Source: Anaerolineae bacterium
Lineage (GTDB): Bacteria > Chloroflexota > Anaerolineae > JAFGEY01
Length of the DNA: 50,763 nucleotides
Direction of reading: 5' to 3'
Assembly (NCBI GenBank): GCA_016929775.1
Contig: JAFGIE010000120.1
Span: forward strand, 1-50,763
In this document: piece after piece, positions 40,879-49,950 of the stretch
Layout: each line of letters starts with the position of its first letter
How positions within the stretch are numbered: position 1 is the stretch's first letter
The notes under the pieces: model-generated
What the model was told of the DNA's origin: nothing
Databases searched by the model: none
The model's input: the letters and a program-made list of their open reading frames with translations, nothing else
Made by a program: the position numbers and the translations under genes

Positions 40879-42939
40879 CTATCGCCGCCGCATGGTAAAG
40901 GTGCGCTCGATCGCGATCCACTCGCCCTCGGGCGGCGCGTGGACGGCTGTGTCGCCTCGAATGCCGCCCCCCGTGTACGCCGCCTCGAACAGGCGCTGCA
41001 AGGGCGTGCCAAACCCCGCGCCCTGGCGCTGGGCATCGATCGCGCGCACCCCCGACTGCTGCAGCCACGTAAAGTCGGCGGGATGCGTCGTCGCGAACAG
41101 CTTGACCGTCTCCGTCCCCTCGTCGCCCGGGAACGCCGCGGGAAAGCGGAGGCCGATCTGCCCGCCCGCGCGCTGGGCGATCAGGATCGGGGTCCCGAGC
41201 GGGTCGAAGCGCTGGCTGGGGCGGTTGGGCGGGTAGAGGAGCGAGATGCCCCTCATCAGGCCCAGGTCGAGGACGCTGACGTACACTGGCGCGTCGTGCA
41301 GGACCGTGATCGCGAGGTCGATCGCATCTCCGTCGCGAAAGACCATGCGCTCGTCCAGGTCGACGTCCACCCACGCTTCGCCCACCTTGCGCACGAGGAC
41401 GAAACGGACCTTGTCGCGCAGGAGGGCGTGGGGGTCGGGGTTCTTGAGCGCCAGCACGTTGCGGTAGCGGGCGATCTTTTCCAGGTTCTCGCGCAGCAGC
41501 GCGGTCACGCCAAGCTCGCGCGCGAGGTGCGGGGGTGCGATCGGCGCCCCATCTCCGATCAGGGCCCATGTCGCCTCAGAGAGAGGGCCGAGTTGGGGGG
41601 CGGGATCGCCCGCGCGCACCTGGTGGCGTGGCGCGAGGAGGGTCGCGCGCACCGACGCCACGTCGACCGGTTCCCCCTCCTCGCGCAGGCGGAGGAGCGC
41701 CGAGCCCCGGATCTGGGCTTCGAGTGAAGCCACGGCGCTCGCCTGTTCTGCCCAGGCGGCGCGTTCGGTAGAGGAGGGATGCACGTCGACGACGAGGCGC
41801 ATCTCGCCATAGCGGTGCGTGACCTCGACCGCCCGGCTGTCGACGGCAATCGCGCCCGGCGCCGTCTCGATCCTCACGCGCGCGGCAGCAGAGACGGCGC
41901 CCACGCGCTCGATCTCGACCTCTCCCAGCGGCGCGACCTGCTCGGCGGGGAGGTGAGCGCCCTGGGAATAGATCGCCCACCCCGACCCGGCGGTCACGCC
42001 ATGCGCGGCGCCGCCAGCCAACGTGACCAGCTCTCCCCGGCGCGCGATCACGGGGATGGCGGGCGTCACCTCGACCTTGCCCACGCCAAACACGAGCCGG
42101 TCCTGTGCGCCTTCGGCCTGCGGGTGCTGTTGGGGGTGCATCGCCGTGACTTGAGCGCGCACGCGCTCGAATACGTCGCGATAGGTGGCCCCCTGCGCGG
42201 GGTGGAGCAGTTCTTGGGCCAAGTAGTAGGTCAGGGCGCCGTGATAGACCCCCTGCTCGCCCTCGACACGCTGCTCGTAGGCGCTCTCGTCGTCGTCGCA
42301 GCCGGCGATCAGGGTGTAGCGCTCGCTGAGGGGCAGCCAACCGCTCTTTCCTATAGAGCGCGCGCCGCGCACGATCGCGTCGCGCATGGCAGGCGGGATG
42401 TCCGGTTCGGGGAGCTCCTCGGCGGGCGTCTGGTCGTCGGGCACCCACCGCGCGCCGGGGCCGAAGGGGTCGCGCGTGATCGTCCCCGAGTGGCACGAGT
42501 CAAAGATCAGGGTGATGTAGGGTGTCTTGGTCGAGAGCTGGAGCAGGCGCGCATAGATCTCGTCGTCGGTGATGTCGGCGTTCTGCCCGTAGCCGCGCCC
42601 GCTGTCAAAGGGCACGATCGTCTCGTCCCACCCGTCGGGCTCGTCGCCCTCTTTGTCTCGGCGGCGCGATCCATGCCCGCTGTAATAGATGACGACGCCG
42701 TCGTCCACGCCCGTCTCTGCGACCAGCGCGTCCAGGGCGCCCAGGATCCGGCGCCGCGTCGCCTGCCGGTCGACCAGCCCCGTGATCGGCCCGAACGCAT
42801 AGTGCTCGCGCAGGACTTTGGCCATGAGCAGGACGTCGTTCACCGCTCCGTAGAGCTGCCGCTCGGCAGGAAAGCGCGGGTAGCGGTTGATGCCGATCAA
42901 CAGCGCGCGCCTGACTTGGGTGTGGGCTGTCTCGTTCAC
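40879..42939 (-). CDS. Caspase-like (C14) peptidase with C-terminal DUF4384-like domain
   Basis: A 686-residue protein. A caspase-fold p20 domain lies at about 8-300, with the catalytic His89 (VIYYSGHGS) and Cys149 (LIFDSCHSGT), a long 'GDEPDGWDETIVPFD' loop and 'DITDDEIYARL' as in metacaspases and paracaspases. The rest is beta-rich; the last 200 residues ('VDLDERMVFRDGDAIDLAIT', 'APVYVSVLDLG', 'LYPPN') look like a DUF4384-type domain. Both catalytic residues are present. I chose GTG 42939 because AGGAGG lies 8 bases upstream; the ATG at 43005 has none. The TPR-CHAT gene ends 40 bases before it on the same strand: a two-protease operon. Confidence 0.9.
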   Translation of the reverse strand: MNETAHTQVRRALLIGINRYPRFPAERQLYGAVNDVLLMAKVLREHYAFGPITGLVDRQATRRRILGALDALVAETGVDDGVVIYYSGHGSRRRDKEGDEPDGWDETIVPFDSGRGYGQNADITDDEIYARLLQLSTKTPYITLIFDSCHSGTITRDPFGPGARWVPDDQTPAEELPEPDIPPAMRDAIVRGARSIGKSGWLPLSERYTLIAGCDDDESAYEQRVEGEQGVYHGALTYYLAQELLHPAQGATYRDVFERVRAQVTAMHPQQHPQAEGAQDRLVFGVGKVEVTPAIPVIARRGELVTLAGGAAHGVTAGSGWAIYSQGAHLPAEQVAPLGEVEIERVGAVSAAARVRIETAPGAIAVDSRAVEVTHRYGEMRLVVDVHPSSTERAAWAEQASAVASLEAQIRGSALLRLREEGEPVDVASVRATLLAPRHQVRAGDPAPQLGPLSEATWALIGDGAPIAPPHLARELGVTALLRENLEKIARYRNVLALKNPDPHALLRDKVRFVLVRKVGEAWVDVDLDERMVFRDGDAIDLAITVLHDAPVYVSVLDLGLMRGISLLYPPNRPSQRFDPLGTPILIAQRAGGQIGLRFPAAFPGDEGTETVKLFATTHPADFTWLQQSGVRAIDAQRQGAGFGTPLQRLFEAAYTGGGIRGDTAVHAPPEGEWIAIERTFTMRRR

Positions 42940-42979
42940 GGCGCCTGCCTCCTGTGGGGCAGCAGTCCCTCGGTGGGCG

Positions 42980-45844
42980 CTAGGTCTCGGCGCCGACGAG
43001 CACAAAGGGCGCCCAGTAGCGCGGGTGGGCGTAGCGCGGGTCGGCGCGCACGGCGCGCATGGCGCCCTGCAGCGCGATCGCCTTGTCGTCGAGCTCGATG
43101 TAGCGCCGGTAAAAGGCCTCCATCAGCGCTGCGGTCGCCGCGTCGCTCACGCTCCACTGGCTGACCAGCACCGAGCGCGCCCCGGCGACGAGAAAGGAGC
43201 GGCTGAGGCCGATCATGCCGTCGCCCGCGATCTGTCCTAGCCCGGTCTGGCATGCGCTGAGCACGACCAGGTCCGCCGGGAGGGGCATGTACAGGACCTG
43301 GCGCGCGGTGAGCAAGCCGCGCTGCCCCTCTGCCGGGGCCAAGTCGTGCAGGAACTTGTACTGGATCCATCCCCCGGCGCCGGCGTCCGCGCGCTGTCGC
43401 AGGGCTTCCATGTCGCCCTCGTCGGGGACGGCGAGCGCGATCGTCGAGGCGAGCGGGTCCTCGGCGTCGGCGATGCCGTGCGTGGCGAGGTGCACGATGC
43501 CGTGCTGCGGCATCGACGCGACCACGGTCGCCCAGTCGGCGGCGTCGCCGGTGAGGAGCATCCCCCTCGCCCGATCGAACAGGGCGTGCACGGCGCGCGC
43601 CTCCTGCTCGGCGCCCGGCAGCGGCTGGAGCGCGATCGCGAGCCCGCGCCGCTCGGGCAGGACGGGCATGGTCGGGTTGCCGACGATCAGGGGCGCGAGG
43701 TCCGCTGGACTGCCATAGTCCTCCTCGTCCCGGATCTCGTCGAGGACCTGGGCCGAGGGTGTGTAGAGCAAGGGCCAGCGGTCCGCCATCCACCCACCGT
43801 CGGGGTCCTGCAGGGCGGCGAAGGGGAGCAGCCACAGCGGGCCATGCGGCTCGATCGCGACCGGCGTGCCGTCCACGGGCAGTGCGTCGGCGACCGGCGC
43901 GACCAGGTCGGCGTACAGGGCGCGCAGCAGAGAGACGTGGTCGGGTGCGGGCGCAGCTTCGGCCTCGGGAAGCACCGTCCATCCCGCTTCGCGCGTGACG
44001 TCCATGCCGCGCGGGCGCTCCACCTGCAGGGCGTGTCGCAGCGCCGCAACGCGCTGCGCCAGCGCCTCTCGCCCCACGGGCGCGATGTGCCCGCTCAGCT
44101 CGCCGTCGACCGTAACTGCGATCACGGCTGTGCGCGCGGCGAGCACGTGATAGACCAGGCGGGCCAAGGGAACGGGGGGCGCGTCCGGCTGTGCGGAGCC
44201 GGCAATACCCGACGGCTCCTGCGCCTCTGGGGCCCGCTCAGGCCAACGGGGGACGGCGCTCGGGATCGCGTCTGCGTCTTCGATCCACATGTCCAACCCC
44301 GCCGTGTCCTCCTGCCACAGCCCATCGTCGAGCAGCGCAGGGAGGTCAGGGCGAGCGGAGTCAACGCCGGGCGCTGCCTGGCGCACCATGTCGGCGATGG
44401 AGGGTGAGGGCACGTCGATGCCGGGCGCCGCCTGGCGCACCATGTCGGCGATGGAGGGTGAGGGCACGTCGACGCCGGGCGCTGCCTGGCGCACCATGTC
44501 GGCGATGGAGGGTGAGGGCACGTCGACGCCGGGCGCTGCCTGGCGCACCATGTCGGCGACGGAGGGTGAGGGCACGTCGACGCCACCTGCGGTCTGGCGG
44601 ACCGAGTCGGCGGCAGACGACGCGCGCTCGGAGAAAGGGCGCTGGCGTACGGGGCGCGTGCCCGCCTGGCGCGAGGCGAGGCGCCGCCGCCGCATCCCCA
44701 TCAGGTCGTGCAGGGCCTGCCCGCGCGCCTCTTCTGCCACGCGAAGCAGGTCGCGGTAGGCGCTGGGGTCGCGCCACGCGCGATCGACGTGCACGTCGAT
44801 CAGGCGCGCATAGATGTCCTGCACGCTGTCGAGGAACGTCACCTTGCCCTCGTCGGTGCGCAGCTCGCGGTGGCGGGCCTCGATCTTGCGCAGGCTGCGC
44901 CCGAACGCGTCCGCTGCGCCGTCGAGGTCGCCGGCGACGTGGCGGCAGCAGCCTAATCCCCAGTAGGCGTGCCACAGCGTATCCTCGTCCCGCACCCCGC
45001 GCGCCAACTCGAGGGCGCGTTCGAACGCAGACCGGGCCTGGTCGTACTCTTCGCGCAGCAGGTGGAGGTGCCCCAGCCCGGCGCGCGTCCGCCCCTCGCC
45101 GAGACGATCGTCGACCTGCGCATAGAGGGCCAACGCCTGCTGGTAGGTCTGCACGGCGCGATCGCCTTCTCCGCGCGCGCGATAGATGCCCGCCAGCGCG
45201 CCCAGGGCGCGGCGCCTGTCCTGCGCAGCGCCTTGTGCATCGAGCAGGGCCAACGCCTGCTCGAGGGCGGCTTCGGCCCGATCCGTCTCTCCCTGCCGGC
45301 GGTGGATGATCCCGATGTGGGTCAGCGCGTGGGCGCGCAGGGCGGGCGCCGCCGCCGACTCGGGCTGCGCCAGGGCGCGCTGGTAGGTCTCGAGGGCGAC
45401 GTCCAGCTGCGGCTGCTGGAGGTAGGCGTTGCCGATGTTGATCAGCGTCTTGACGGCGAGGGTGGGGTCGGCTTCGGCGTCCGCCAGTTCGCGCGCCATC
45501 TGTTCGCGATACAGGTCGGGCACCTCAAGGTATGCATGGCCCGCCTCGTAGCCTTTGGCCATGCCGCGCAGGCGGTTGATCTCGGCGCCGAGATCGCTCC
45601 CCGGCTCCTTCGCCAAGGCCTTGAGGCCCGATTCGTAGGCGATCACGGCGCTCTGGATGCGCCCTGCCGCCTCGAGCGCGGCGCCAAAGCGATTGGCGAC
45701 GACGGCGGTCAGGCGCGGGCGGCTCAACTGCTCGGACTGCGCCAGCGCCTGGAGGTGCAGGGCGATCGCCTCGTCGTGCCGTCCCTCCGCCTGGGCTGCC
45801 AGGGCATCCCTTTCGAGGAGGGCGATCTGTTGGTAGGTGTCCAC
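42980..45844 (-). CDS. TPR-CHAT protease
   Basis: A 954-residue protein. About ten TPR-like repeats cover residues 1-380 ('ALETYQRALAQ', 'AVQTYQQALALYAQ', 'ARSAFERALELA'). A linker of five 18-residue repeats lies at about 405-495, and a CHAT (caspase HetF-associated) peptidase domain at about 560-954, with catalytic His789 (VHLATHG) and Cys865 (VVLSACQTGLG). CHAT proteases, including separase relatives and the Csx29 of type III-E CRISPR, are often gated by TPR domains. GTG 45844 has GGGAGG 7 bases upstream. No transcription start is obvious; a terminator for the gene upstream lies at 45957-45987. The caspase-like gene follows after 40 bases. Confidence 0.92.
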   Translation of the reverse strand: MDTYQQIALLERDALAAQAEGRHDEAIALHLQALAQSEQLSRPRLTAVVANRFGAALEAAGRIQSAVIAYESGLKALAKEPGSDLGAEINRLRGMAKGYEAGHAYLEVPDLYREQMARELADAEADPTLAVKTLINIGNAYLQQPQLDVALETYQRALAQPESAAAPALRAHALTHIGIIHRRQGETDRAEAALEQALALLDAQGAAQDRRRALGALAGIYRARGEGDRAVQTYQQALALYAQVDDRLGEGRTRAGLGHLHLLREEYDQARSAFERALELARGVRDEDTLWHAYWGLGCCRHVAGDLDGAADAFGRSLRKIEARHRELRTDEGKVTFLDSVQDIYARLIDVHVDRAWRDPSAYRDLLRVAEEARGQALHDLMGMRRRRLASRQAGTRPVRQRPFSERASSAADSVRQTAGGVDVPSPSVADMVRQAAPGVDVPSPSIADMVRQAAPGVDVPSPSIADMVRQAAPGIDVPSPSIADMVRQAAPGVDSARPDLPALLDDGLWQEDTAGLDMWIEDADAIPSAVPRWPERAPEAQEPSGIAGSAQPDAPPVPLARLVYHVLAARTAVIAVTVDGELSGHIAPVGREALAQRVAALRHALQVERPRGMDVTREAGWTVLPEAEAAPAPDHVSLLRALYADLVAPVADALPVDGTPVAIEPHGPLWLLPFAALQDPDGGWMADRWPLLYTPSAQVLDEIRDEEDYGSPADLAPLIVGNPTMPVLPERRGLAIALQPLPGAEQEARAVHALFDRARGMLLTGDAADWATVVASMPQHGIVHLATHGIADAEDPLASTIALAVPDEGDMEALRQRADAGAGGWIQYKFLHDLAPAEGQRGLLTARQVLYMPLPADLVVLSACQTGLGQIAGDGMIGLSRSFLVAGARSVLVSQWSVSDAATAALMEAFYRRYIELDDKAIALQGAMRAVRADPRYAHPRYWAPFVLVGAET
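44361..44630 (-). repeat. 54-bp in-frame tandem repeats in the TPR-CHAT gene
   Basis: Four nearly identical 54-base units begin at 44361, 44415, 44469 and 44523, with a diverged fifth from 44577. Each encodes 18 residues (VDVPSPSIADMVRQAAPG). Identity is higher than in the rest of the gene, so the array expanded recently. Each unit carries a single Arg in 'VRQ'. Confidence 0.92.
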
Positions 45845-45956
45845 GGTACTGCCTCCCGTGCTGCGGGTGCGGACCTCTAGGATCTGGCAGCGGAGGGCCC
45901 GCGCGGGGTGCGAGTGCTCAGGCTACGGGATCAATGTATCACGGAATGGGGGGAAA

Positions 45957-45987
45957 GAAATCCGATGTCTTCAAGACATCGGATTTC
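45957..45987 (-). terminator. Intrinsic terminator of the sulfatase-isomerase operon
   Basis: A perfect 15-bp inverted repeat, GAAATCCGATGTCTT (45957-45971) with its complement (45973-45987), about 25 bases after the isomerase stop on the minus strand. It is followed on that strand by TTTCCCCCC, so the T-run is short. Its A/T richness contrasts with the surroundings, and it could also be a dispersed palindrome. Confidence 0.65.
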
Positions 45988-46012
45988 TGCGCGTTGCCGA
46001 AACCGTGCGCCG

Positions 46013-46855
46013 CTAGGCGAACAGCGGCTGCAGGTAGGCGAACGACCGCTCGACGACGCTCTGCACGTCCTCGAGCGCGTATCCCGTCCCGCCGTGGGTG
46101 CCGACGATCTCGAGCGTGGCGCACAGCGCTTGGTCCACCCTCTTCATGACCGCAGCCAGGGCGGGCAGGTCGAGCGCGCCGTTGCCCGGGATCTGCTTTT
46201 CCACCGGGCCGATCGGGCGCTCACGGCTTGCGCGGTTATCACGGATCCGCAGCGTGAACACGTACGGCTTGACCGCCTCGAGGGTCGCCACCGGGTCCTG
46301 GTTCGGCGCGGAGGAGCGCCAGATATGAGAGGGATCATAGTTGATCCCGACCCACTCCCGGTCGACCTCCTGCATCGCCATCAGGATCGACTCGCGCGAA
46401 TAGATCGCCGTGCCGACGTGCGGCTTGATCGTCAGCTTGATCCCGTACGCGGCGGCGTGCGCGGACGCCCGGTTGAGGATGTCCACGAACCCCTTGAGCG
46501 AAGCCTGGAACTCAGGCGCAAAGCGCTCGTCCTCGACGGCGGGCGCCTGCCCTCCCGCTCCCTCGGCGACGAACGGCGTGCCGAGGAGCTTGGCGACCTC
46601 GAGCACCCTCGGAAATGCATCGCTCGCGATCGATATGCCCCCGGTGCCGGCTAGCGATTCGATGAACAGCCCCCGGTCGGCGACCTGGTCACGGATGGCG
46701 AGGTAGTAGCTGTCCGGACGGTCCATCTCGACGTGCGGCGCCATCCCTGGGCGGGCGCACAGCTCGATGCCGGCGTAACCGGCGCGGGCGATCCCATCCA
46801 GCGCTTGTCCCAGCGTGTATCCTCCATACAGGATCGTGCTGCATCCCAGTTTCAC
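46013..46855 (-). CDS. Sugar phosphate isomerase/epimerase family (TIM barrel)
   Basis: A 280-residue protein of the xylose isomerase-like TIM-barrel superfamily. Seen are 'MKLGCSTILYGG' in strand 1, 'GYAGIELCARPG' in strand 2, 'KLTIKPHVGT', 'VGINYDPSHIW' (the usual metal-binding 'DxxH') and 'GNGALDLPALAAVMKR' before 'CATLEIVGTHGG'. Several positions expected to be Glu/His metal ligands are present. It probably isomerises or epimerises a sugar or inositol derivative from the neighbouring dehydrogenases. GTG 46855 has AAGGAG 9 bases upstream. It is the last gene of the minus-strand operon, 113 bases after the oxidoreductase. Confidence 0.85.
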   Translation of the reverse strand: MKLGCSTILYGGYTLGQALDGIARAGYAGIELCARPGMAPHVEMDRPDSYYLAIRDQVADRGLFIESLAGTGGISIASDAFPRVLEVAKLLGTPFVAEGAGGQAPAVEDERFAPEFQASLKGFVDILNRASAHAAAYGIKLTIKPHVGTAIYSRESILMAMQEVDREWVGINYDPSHIWRSSAPNQDPVATLEAVKPYVFTLRIRDNRASRERPIGPVEKQIPGNGALDLPALAAVMKRVDQALCATLEIVGTHGGTGYALEDVQSVVERSFAYLQPLFA

Positions 46856-46968
46856 GGTCTCTCACTCCTTGTCGGCTGGCGGGGCATCGCGCTGTGCCCC
46901 GGAATGCGGAAAGCGGGTATGCGGGCGCCTCCCGGGGCCCCCAGCGGGGCCAGGGGGGAGGCGCTGCG

Positions 46969-47964
46969 CTAGCGCACATAGACGATCGATTCGCTCTCCA
47001 ACGAGTCGATCGCCGCCTGGAGCACCTTCTGCGCCGCCAGGCCATCGGCGCCCGAGCCGTCGATCTGGTCGGGGGCGACCCCGTCCTCGACCTGCTCGAC
47101 AAAGCGCCCGATCCGGTCGCGGAACGTGTCTTCAAAGTCCTTCATGCCCCCAAAGAGCGAGGGGTTGGTATAGACGGTCTTTTCCAGGTTGCCCGCCGGG
47201 TAGAGCGTCACTTTGCGGAACATGTCGTCGATCACGAACCGCCCGCCGGTGCCCGCCACCTCGCAGCGCTCCATGGGGTGCCCGCGCTCGATGTCATAGC
47301 TGCCGGTCAGCGAGCCGACCACGCCGTTGACAAAGCGCATGTTGAATTGGGCCGTCGACCAGATCCGGCGCCCGGGCGCCTTGGTCGCAAAGCACTGCAC
47401 TGCCTCCACGTCCCCGCAAAAGTAGCGCATGATGTCCACCGTGTGCGGGTGTAGGGCCTTGATCTGAAAGTAGGGCGAACTCTCGCGCGGGTTCTTGATC
47501 CACATGCTCATGTTGACAAAGAGCAGGTGTCCCAACCGTCCCTCGTCCACCCAGCGCTTGGCGAGCCGGTGCGCCGGGTTGAAGCGGTGGTTGAGGTCGA
47601 TCCCGTAGCACACGCCCATCTCGCGCGCCTTGGCAACCATCGCCTCCGCCTCGGCGATGTCGTTCGAGATCGGCTTTTCGCCGAGCACGTGGCATCCCGC
47701 TTCCAGGGCCTGCATCGTCGGCTCAAAGTGCTCGCTGCCGTACTCGTAGCCCCCCGTCGCCACGCTGCAGATGTCGGGCGCCAGCGCGGCGAGCATGGAC
47801 GGTACGTCGTAAAAGGCGGGCACGCCGAGGCGCGCCGCGGTGCGGTCGGCGCGCTCGGGCTTGATGTCGCACACGCCGGCGAGCTCTGCCAGCGGGTGCT
47901 CCACGTACAGGTCGGCGTGCCGGTTGCCGATCGGACCCAGGCCGATCACACACACACGTTGCAT
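46969..47964 (-). CDS. Gfo/Idh/MocA family oxidoreductase (A)
   Basis: A 331-residue protein. Rossmann motif VIGLGPIG near residues 6-13, EKP at 96-98, and the active-site region LHPHTVDIMR with His174 and Asp177. It is closely related to the oxidoreductase at 48769: shared 'EKPISND', 'YGIDLNHRF', 'NPxESSPxF' and 'MRYFCGDV'. The two likely arose by duplication and act on the same or consecutive substrates. AAGGAGAG precedes ATG 47964. It starts 3 bases after the sulfotransferase stop, so the two are translationally coupled. Confidence 0.92.
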   Translation of the reverse strand: MQRVCVIGLGPIGNRHADLYVEHPLAELAGVCDIKPERADRTAARLGVPAFYDVPSMLAALAPDICSVATGGYEYGSEHFEPTMQALEAGCHVLGEKPISNDIAEAEAMVAKAREMGVCYGIDLNHRFNPAHRLAKRWVDEGRLGHLLFVNMSMWIKNPRESSPYFQIKALHPHTVDIMRYFCGDVEAVQCFATKAPGRRIWSTAQFNMRFVNGVVGSLTGSYDIERGHPMERCEVAGTGGRFVIDDMFRKVTLYPAGNLEKTVYTNPSLFGGMKDFEDTFRDRIGRFVEQVEDGVAPDQIDGSGADGLAAQKVLQAAIDSLESESIVYVR

Positions 47965-47967
47965 GCG

Positions 47968-48756
47968 CTACTCTCCTTGTCCACTCGCGATGCCTGTCTC
48001 GTCCATCTCTACAGGCGGCAGCGCGGCTGTGTAGGCGGGGTCGGCGTACCTGTACGCCTGCAGGGCAGGCTCCAGAAACTCGAACAGGTACGGACCCGGG
48101 TCGGTCCGCCAGCGCCCGATCGGTTCGACGCGCACCGGGATCGTTGCCAGCTCGATCCCCAGGAACGCCTCCAGGCGCGCCAGCGTCTGCTCCTGCTGGA
48201 GCACGAAATCCTCGAACCGGACCTCGGTCCAGTAGTGTGGCTTGGGCGTCGCTTGGACCAGCTTGTACTGGTAGATCCACGAGTACGCACGGCGCAAGCG
48301 CTCGTTCTCCGTCTCGGGATAGTCGATCCCAAAGTCGTGCAGGTCATCCGTCTTGTGCCGGCCCACGATGTTGTCGCGCGGGTCGCGGAACCAGTGGATG
48401 TAGCGCGCCTCTGGGAACATACGCTGGATCCATGGGTAGCAGAGCGTGGTCTCGGGGATCTTCCACCCCCTGTGCGCCGCCGGGCTCTCGAGCACGGTCT
48501 GTAGGTAGGCGTAGATCAGGTCGGTGAACTCGGCGGGCGGCTCCATGGCGAGCGCCTCCGACCAGTCCCACTCGACGCCGCCCCACCAGTGGACGTGGCG
48601 CGCAAAGACCCGGCACGCCTCGTACATGGCCTCCGGGGGGAGCAGGTCGCCCGACTTGTTGAGCGGTTCGCCCATGTAGACGCCGCTCGCAGAGAGCGTG
48701 TGCGACATGGCGCGCGTGCCCGAGTGCCCGCGCCCGATCACGGTAATCAGTGTCAT
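47968..48756 (-). CDS. PAPS-dependent sulfotransferase
   Basis: A 262-residue protein. The 5'-phosphosulfate loop GRGHSGTR is at 8-15, and the 3'-phosphate-binding segment 'YIHWFRDPRDN' at 119-129 (FRDPRD at 123-128). The core has 'HRGWKIPETT' in the second strand region. The family transfers sulfate from PAPS to a hydroxyl of a carbohydrate or small molecule. The gene is between two oxidoreductases and downstream of a sulfatase; making and removing the same modification in one operon is odd. GAGAGGAA precedes ATG 48756. Twelve bases separate it from the oxidoreductase upstream. Confidence 0.85.
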   Translation of the reverse strand: MTLITVIGRGHSGTRAMSHTLSASGVYMGEPLNKSGDLLPPEAMYEACRVFARHVHWWGGVEWDWSEALAMEPPAEFTDLIYAYLQTVLESPAAHRGWKIPETTLCYPWIQRMFPEARYIHWFRDPRDNIVGRHKTDDLHDFGIDYPETENERLRRAYSWIYQYKLVQATPKPHYWTEVRFEDFVLQQEQTLARLEAFLGIELATIPVRVEPIGRWRTDPGPYLFEFLEPALQAYRYADPAYTAALPPVEMDETGIASGQGE

Positions 48757-48768
48757 GCGTTCCTCTCG

Positions 48769-49779
48769 CTACAGCGTGACCGTGTGGCCTGTCTGCCAGG
48801 ACGCGATCGCCGCCTCGATCACCAGCTGTGCCTTGAGCGCGTCCTCGCCTGAGCCATCGATCTCGTCGGGCGCCGCGCCTGCCAGGTTCTGCTCGATCCA
48901 GCGACCGATGCGGCTGTCAAAGGTCTCGCCAAAGCTCATCATGCCGCCCAGGTAGTCATACGTGACGGTCTCGTGACTGAAGCGCGGGCAGAAGGTGAGG
49001 TGCTCGCAGGCATCGTCGAGCACAAAGCGCGCCTCCGAGCCCGCGATCTCCAGGCGTTCCAGGCCATAGCTGCCGCCCGGGCCAGTGGCATCGTAGCTGC
49101 CGGTCAGGTTGCCGACGACGCCGTTCTCAAAGAGCATGTTCACCTGCACGTTCGACCAGCAGATGCGGCGCGACCCGTCGCGGTTCAGCCCGCGCTTGAA
49201 AAAGGCGTGCACCTTGGCGACGTCGCCGCAAAAGTAGCGCATCACGTCGATCGAGTGCGGGTGCAGGGCGCGCATGTGGAACCAGGGCGAGCTCTCGTTC
49301 GGGTTGTTGATCCACATGGTCATGTTGATCAGGTTGACCTCGCCCAACTTGCCCTGCGTGATCCACTCTTTGGCGCGCAGCGCGGCAGGCGTGAAGCGGT
49401 GGTTGAGGTCGATCCCGTAGCGCAGCCCCTTGGCCTTGGCGAGCGCCACCATCTCTCTCGCGCGCTCGACGTCGTTCGAGATCGGCTTTTCGCCGAGGAC
49501 CGGGATCCCGCCGTTCAAGAGCTCGATCGTCGGCTGGTAGTGGTCGCCCCCGTTCTCGACGCCGGCAGTGCACATGCTCGCGGCGTCGATCCGGATCCCG
49601 CTCGCGAGCATCTCCGCCACCGAGTAGAAGGCGGGGCAGCCATACGCCGCCGCAGCCTTGTCCGCCCGGTCGTGGAGTATGTCGCACACGGCGACGATGG
49701 TCGCATCGGGGTGCTTTTGGTAGACCTGTGCGTGGCGGTTGCCGATCCCGCCCAGCCCAACGATGGCAACGTGCAGCAT
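48769..49779 (-). CDS. Gfo/Idh/MocA family oxidoreductase (B)
   Basis: A 336-residue protein. Rossmann VGLGGIGNRHA at 7-17, EKP at 97-99, 'ALHPHSIDVMRYFCGDV' around the active-site His and Asp. It is the tandem relative of the oxidoreductase at 46969. I chose ATG 49779, which has GGAGGGTGAGG just upstream; the longer frame from 49890 adds 37 basic residues without a ribosome-binding site. It follows the sulfatase by 171 bases. Substrate unknown; inositols or sugar acids are plausible. Confidence 0.92.
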   Translation of the reverse strand: MLHVAIVGLGGIGNRHAQVYQKHPDATIVAVCDILHDRADKAAAAYGCPAFYSVAEMLASGIRIDAASMCTAGVENGGDHYQPTIELLNGGIPVLGEKPISNDVERAREMVALAKAKGLRYGIDLNHRFTPAALRAKEWITQGKLGEVNLINMTMWINNPNESSPWFHMRALHPHSIDVMRYFCGDVAKVHAFFKRGLNRDGSRRICWSNVQVNMLFENGVVGNLTGSYDATGPGGSYGLERLEIAGSEARFVLDDACEHLTFCPRFSHETVTYDYLGGMMSFGETFDSRIGRWIEQNLAGAAPDEIDGSGEDALKAQLVIEAAIASWQTGHTVTL

Positions 49780-49950
49780 GTTCCTCACCCTCCAGTGCGC
49801 TCTCAGTGCGCGTAGACTCTGTCGCATCTCATCGCTCCTGCGCACCCCGCGAGGGAGGCGCTTCCCGTTCCCCTCTTGGACGTGCCGCAAGCTGCGCGAC
49901 GCTCTGATGATCTGTATCGGACCTGAAGAGACCGTGGCGAGGGGCGTCCC

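Noticed and set aside
39940..41727. A 595-codon plus-strand open frame across the sialidase and caspase genes
   Set aside because: It spans two well-supported minus-strand genes and the gap between them, and resembles no family.
44361..44630. Regular 54-bp repeats as a CRISPR array
   Set aside because: Units abut with no unique spacers and keep one reading frame inside the CHAT gene; no cas genes are near.
45845..45956. A promoter for the TPR-CHAT operon
   Set aside because: Only a weak TACATT-like -10 without a fitting -35 can be seen, and it lies next to the terminator hairpin.
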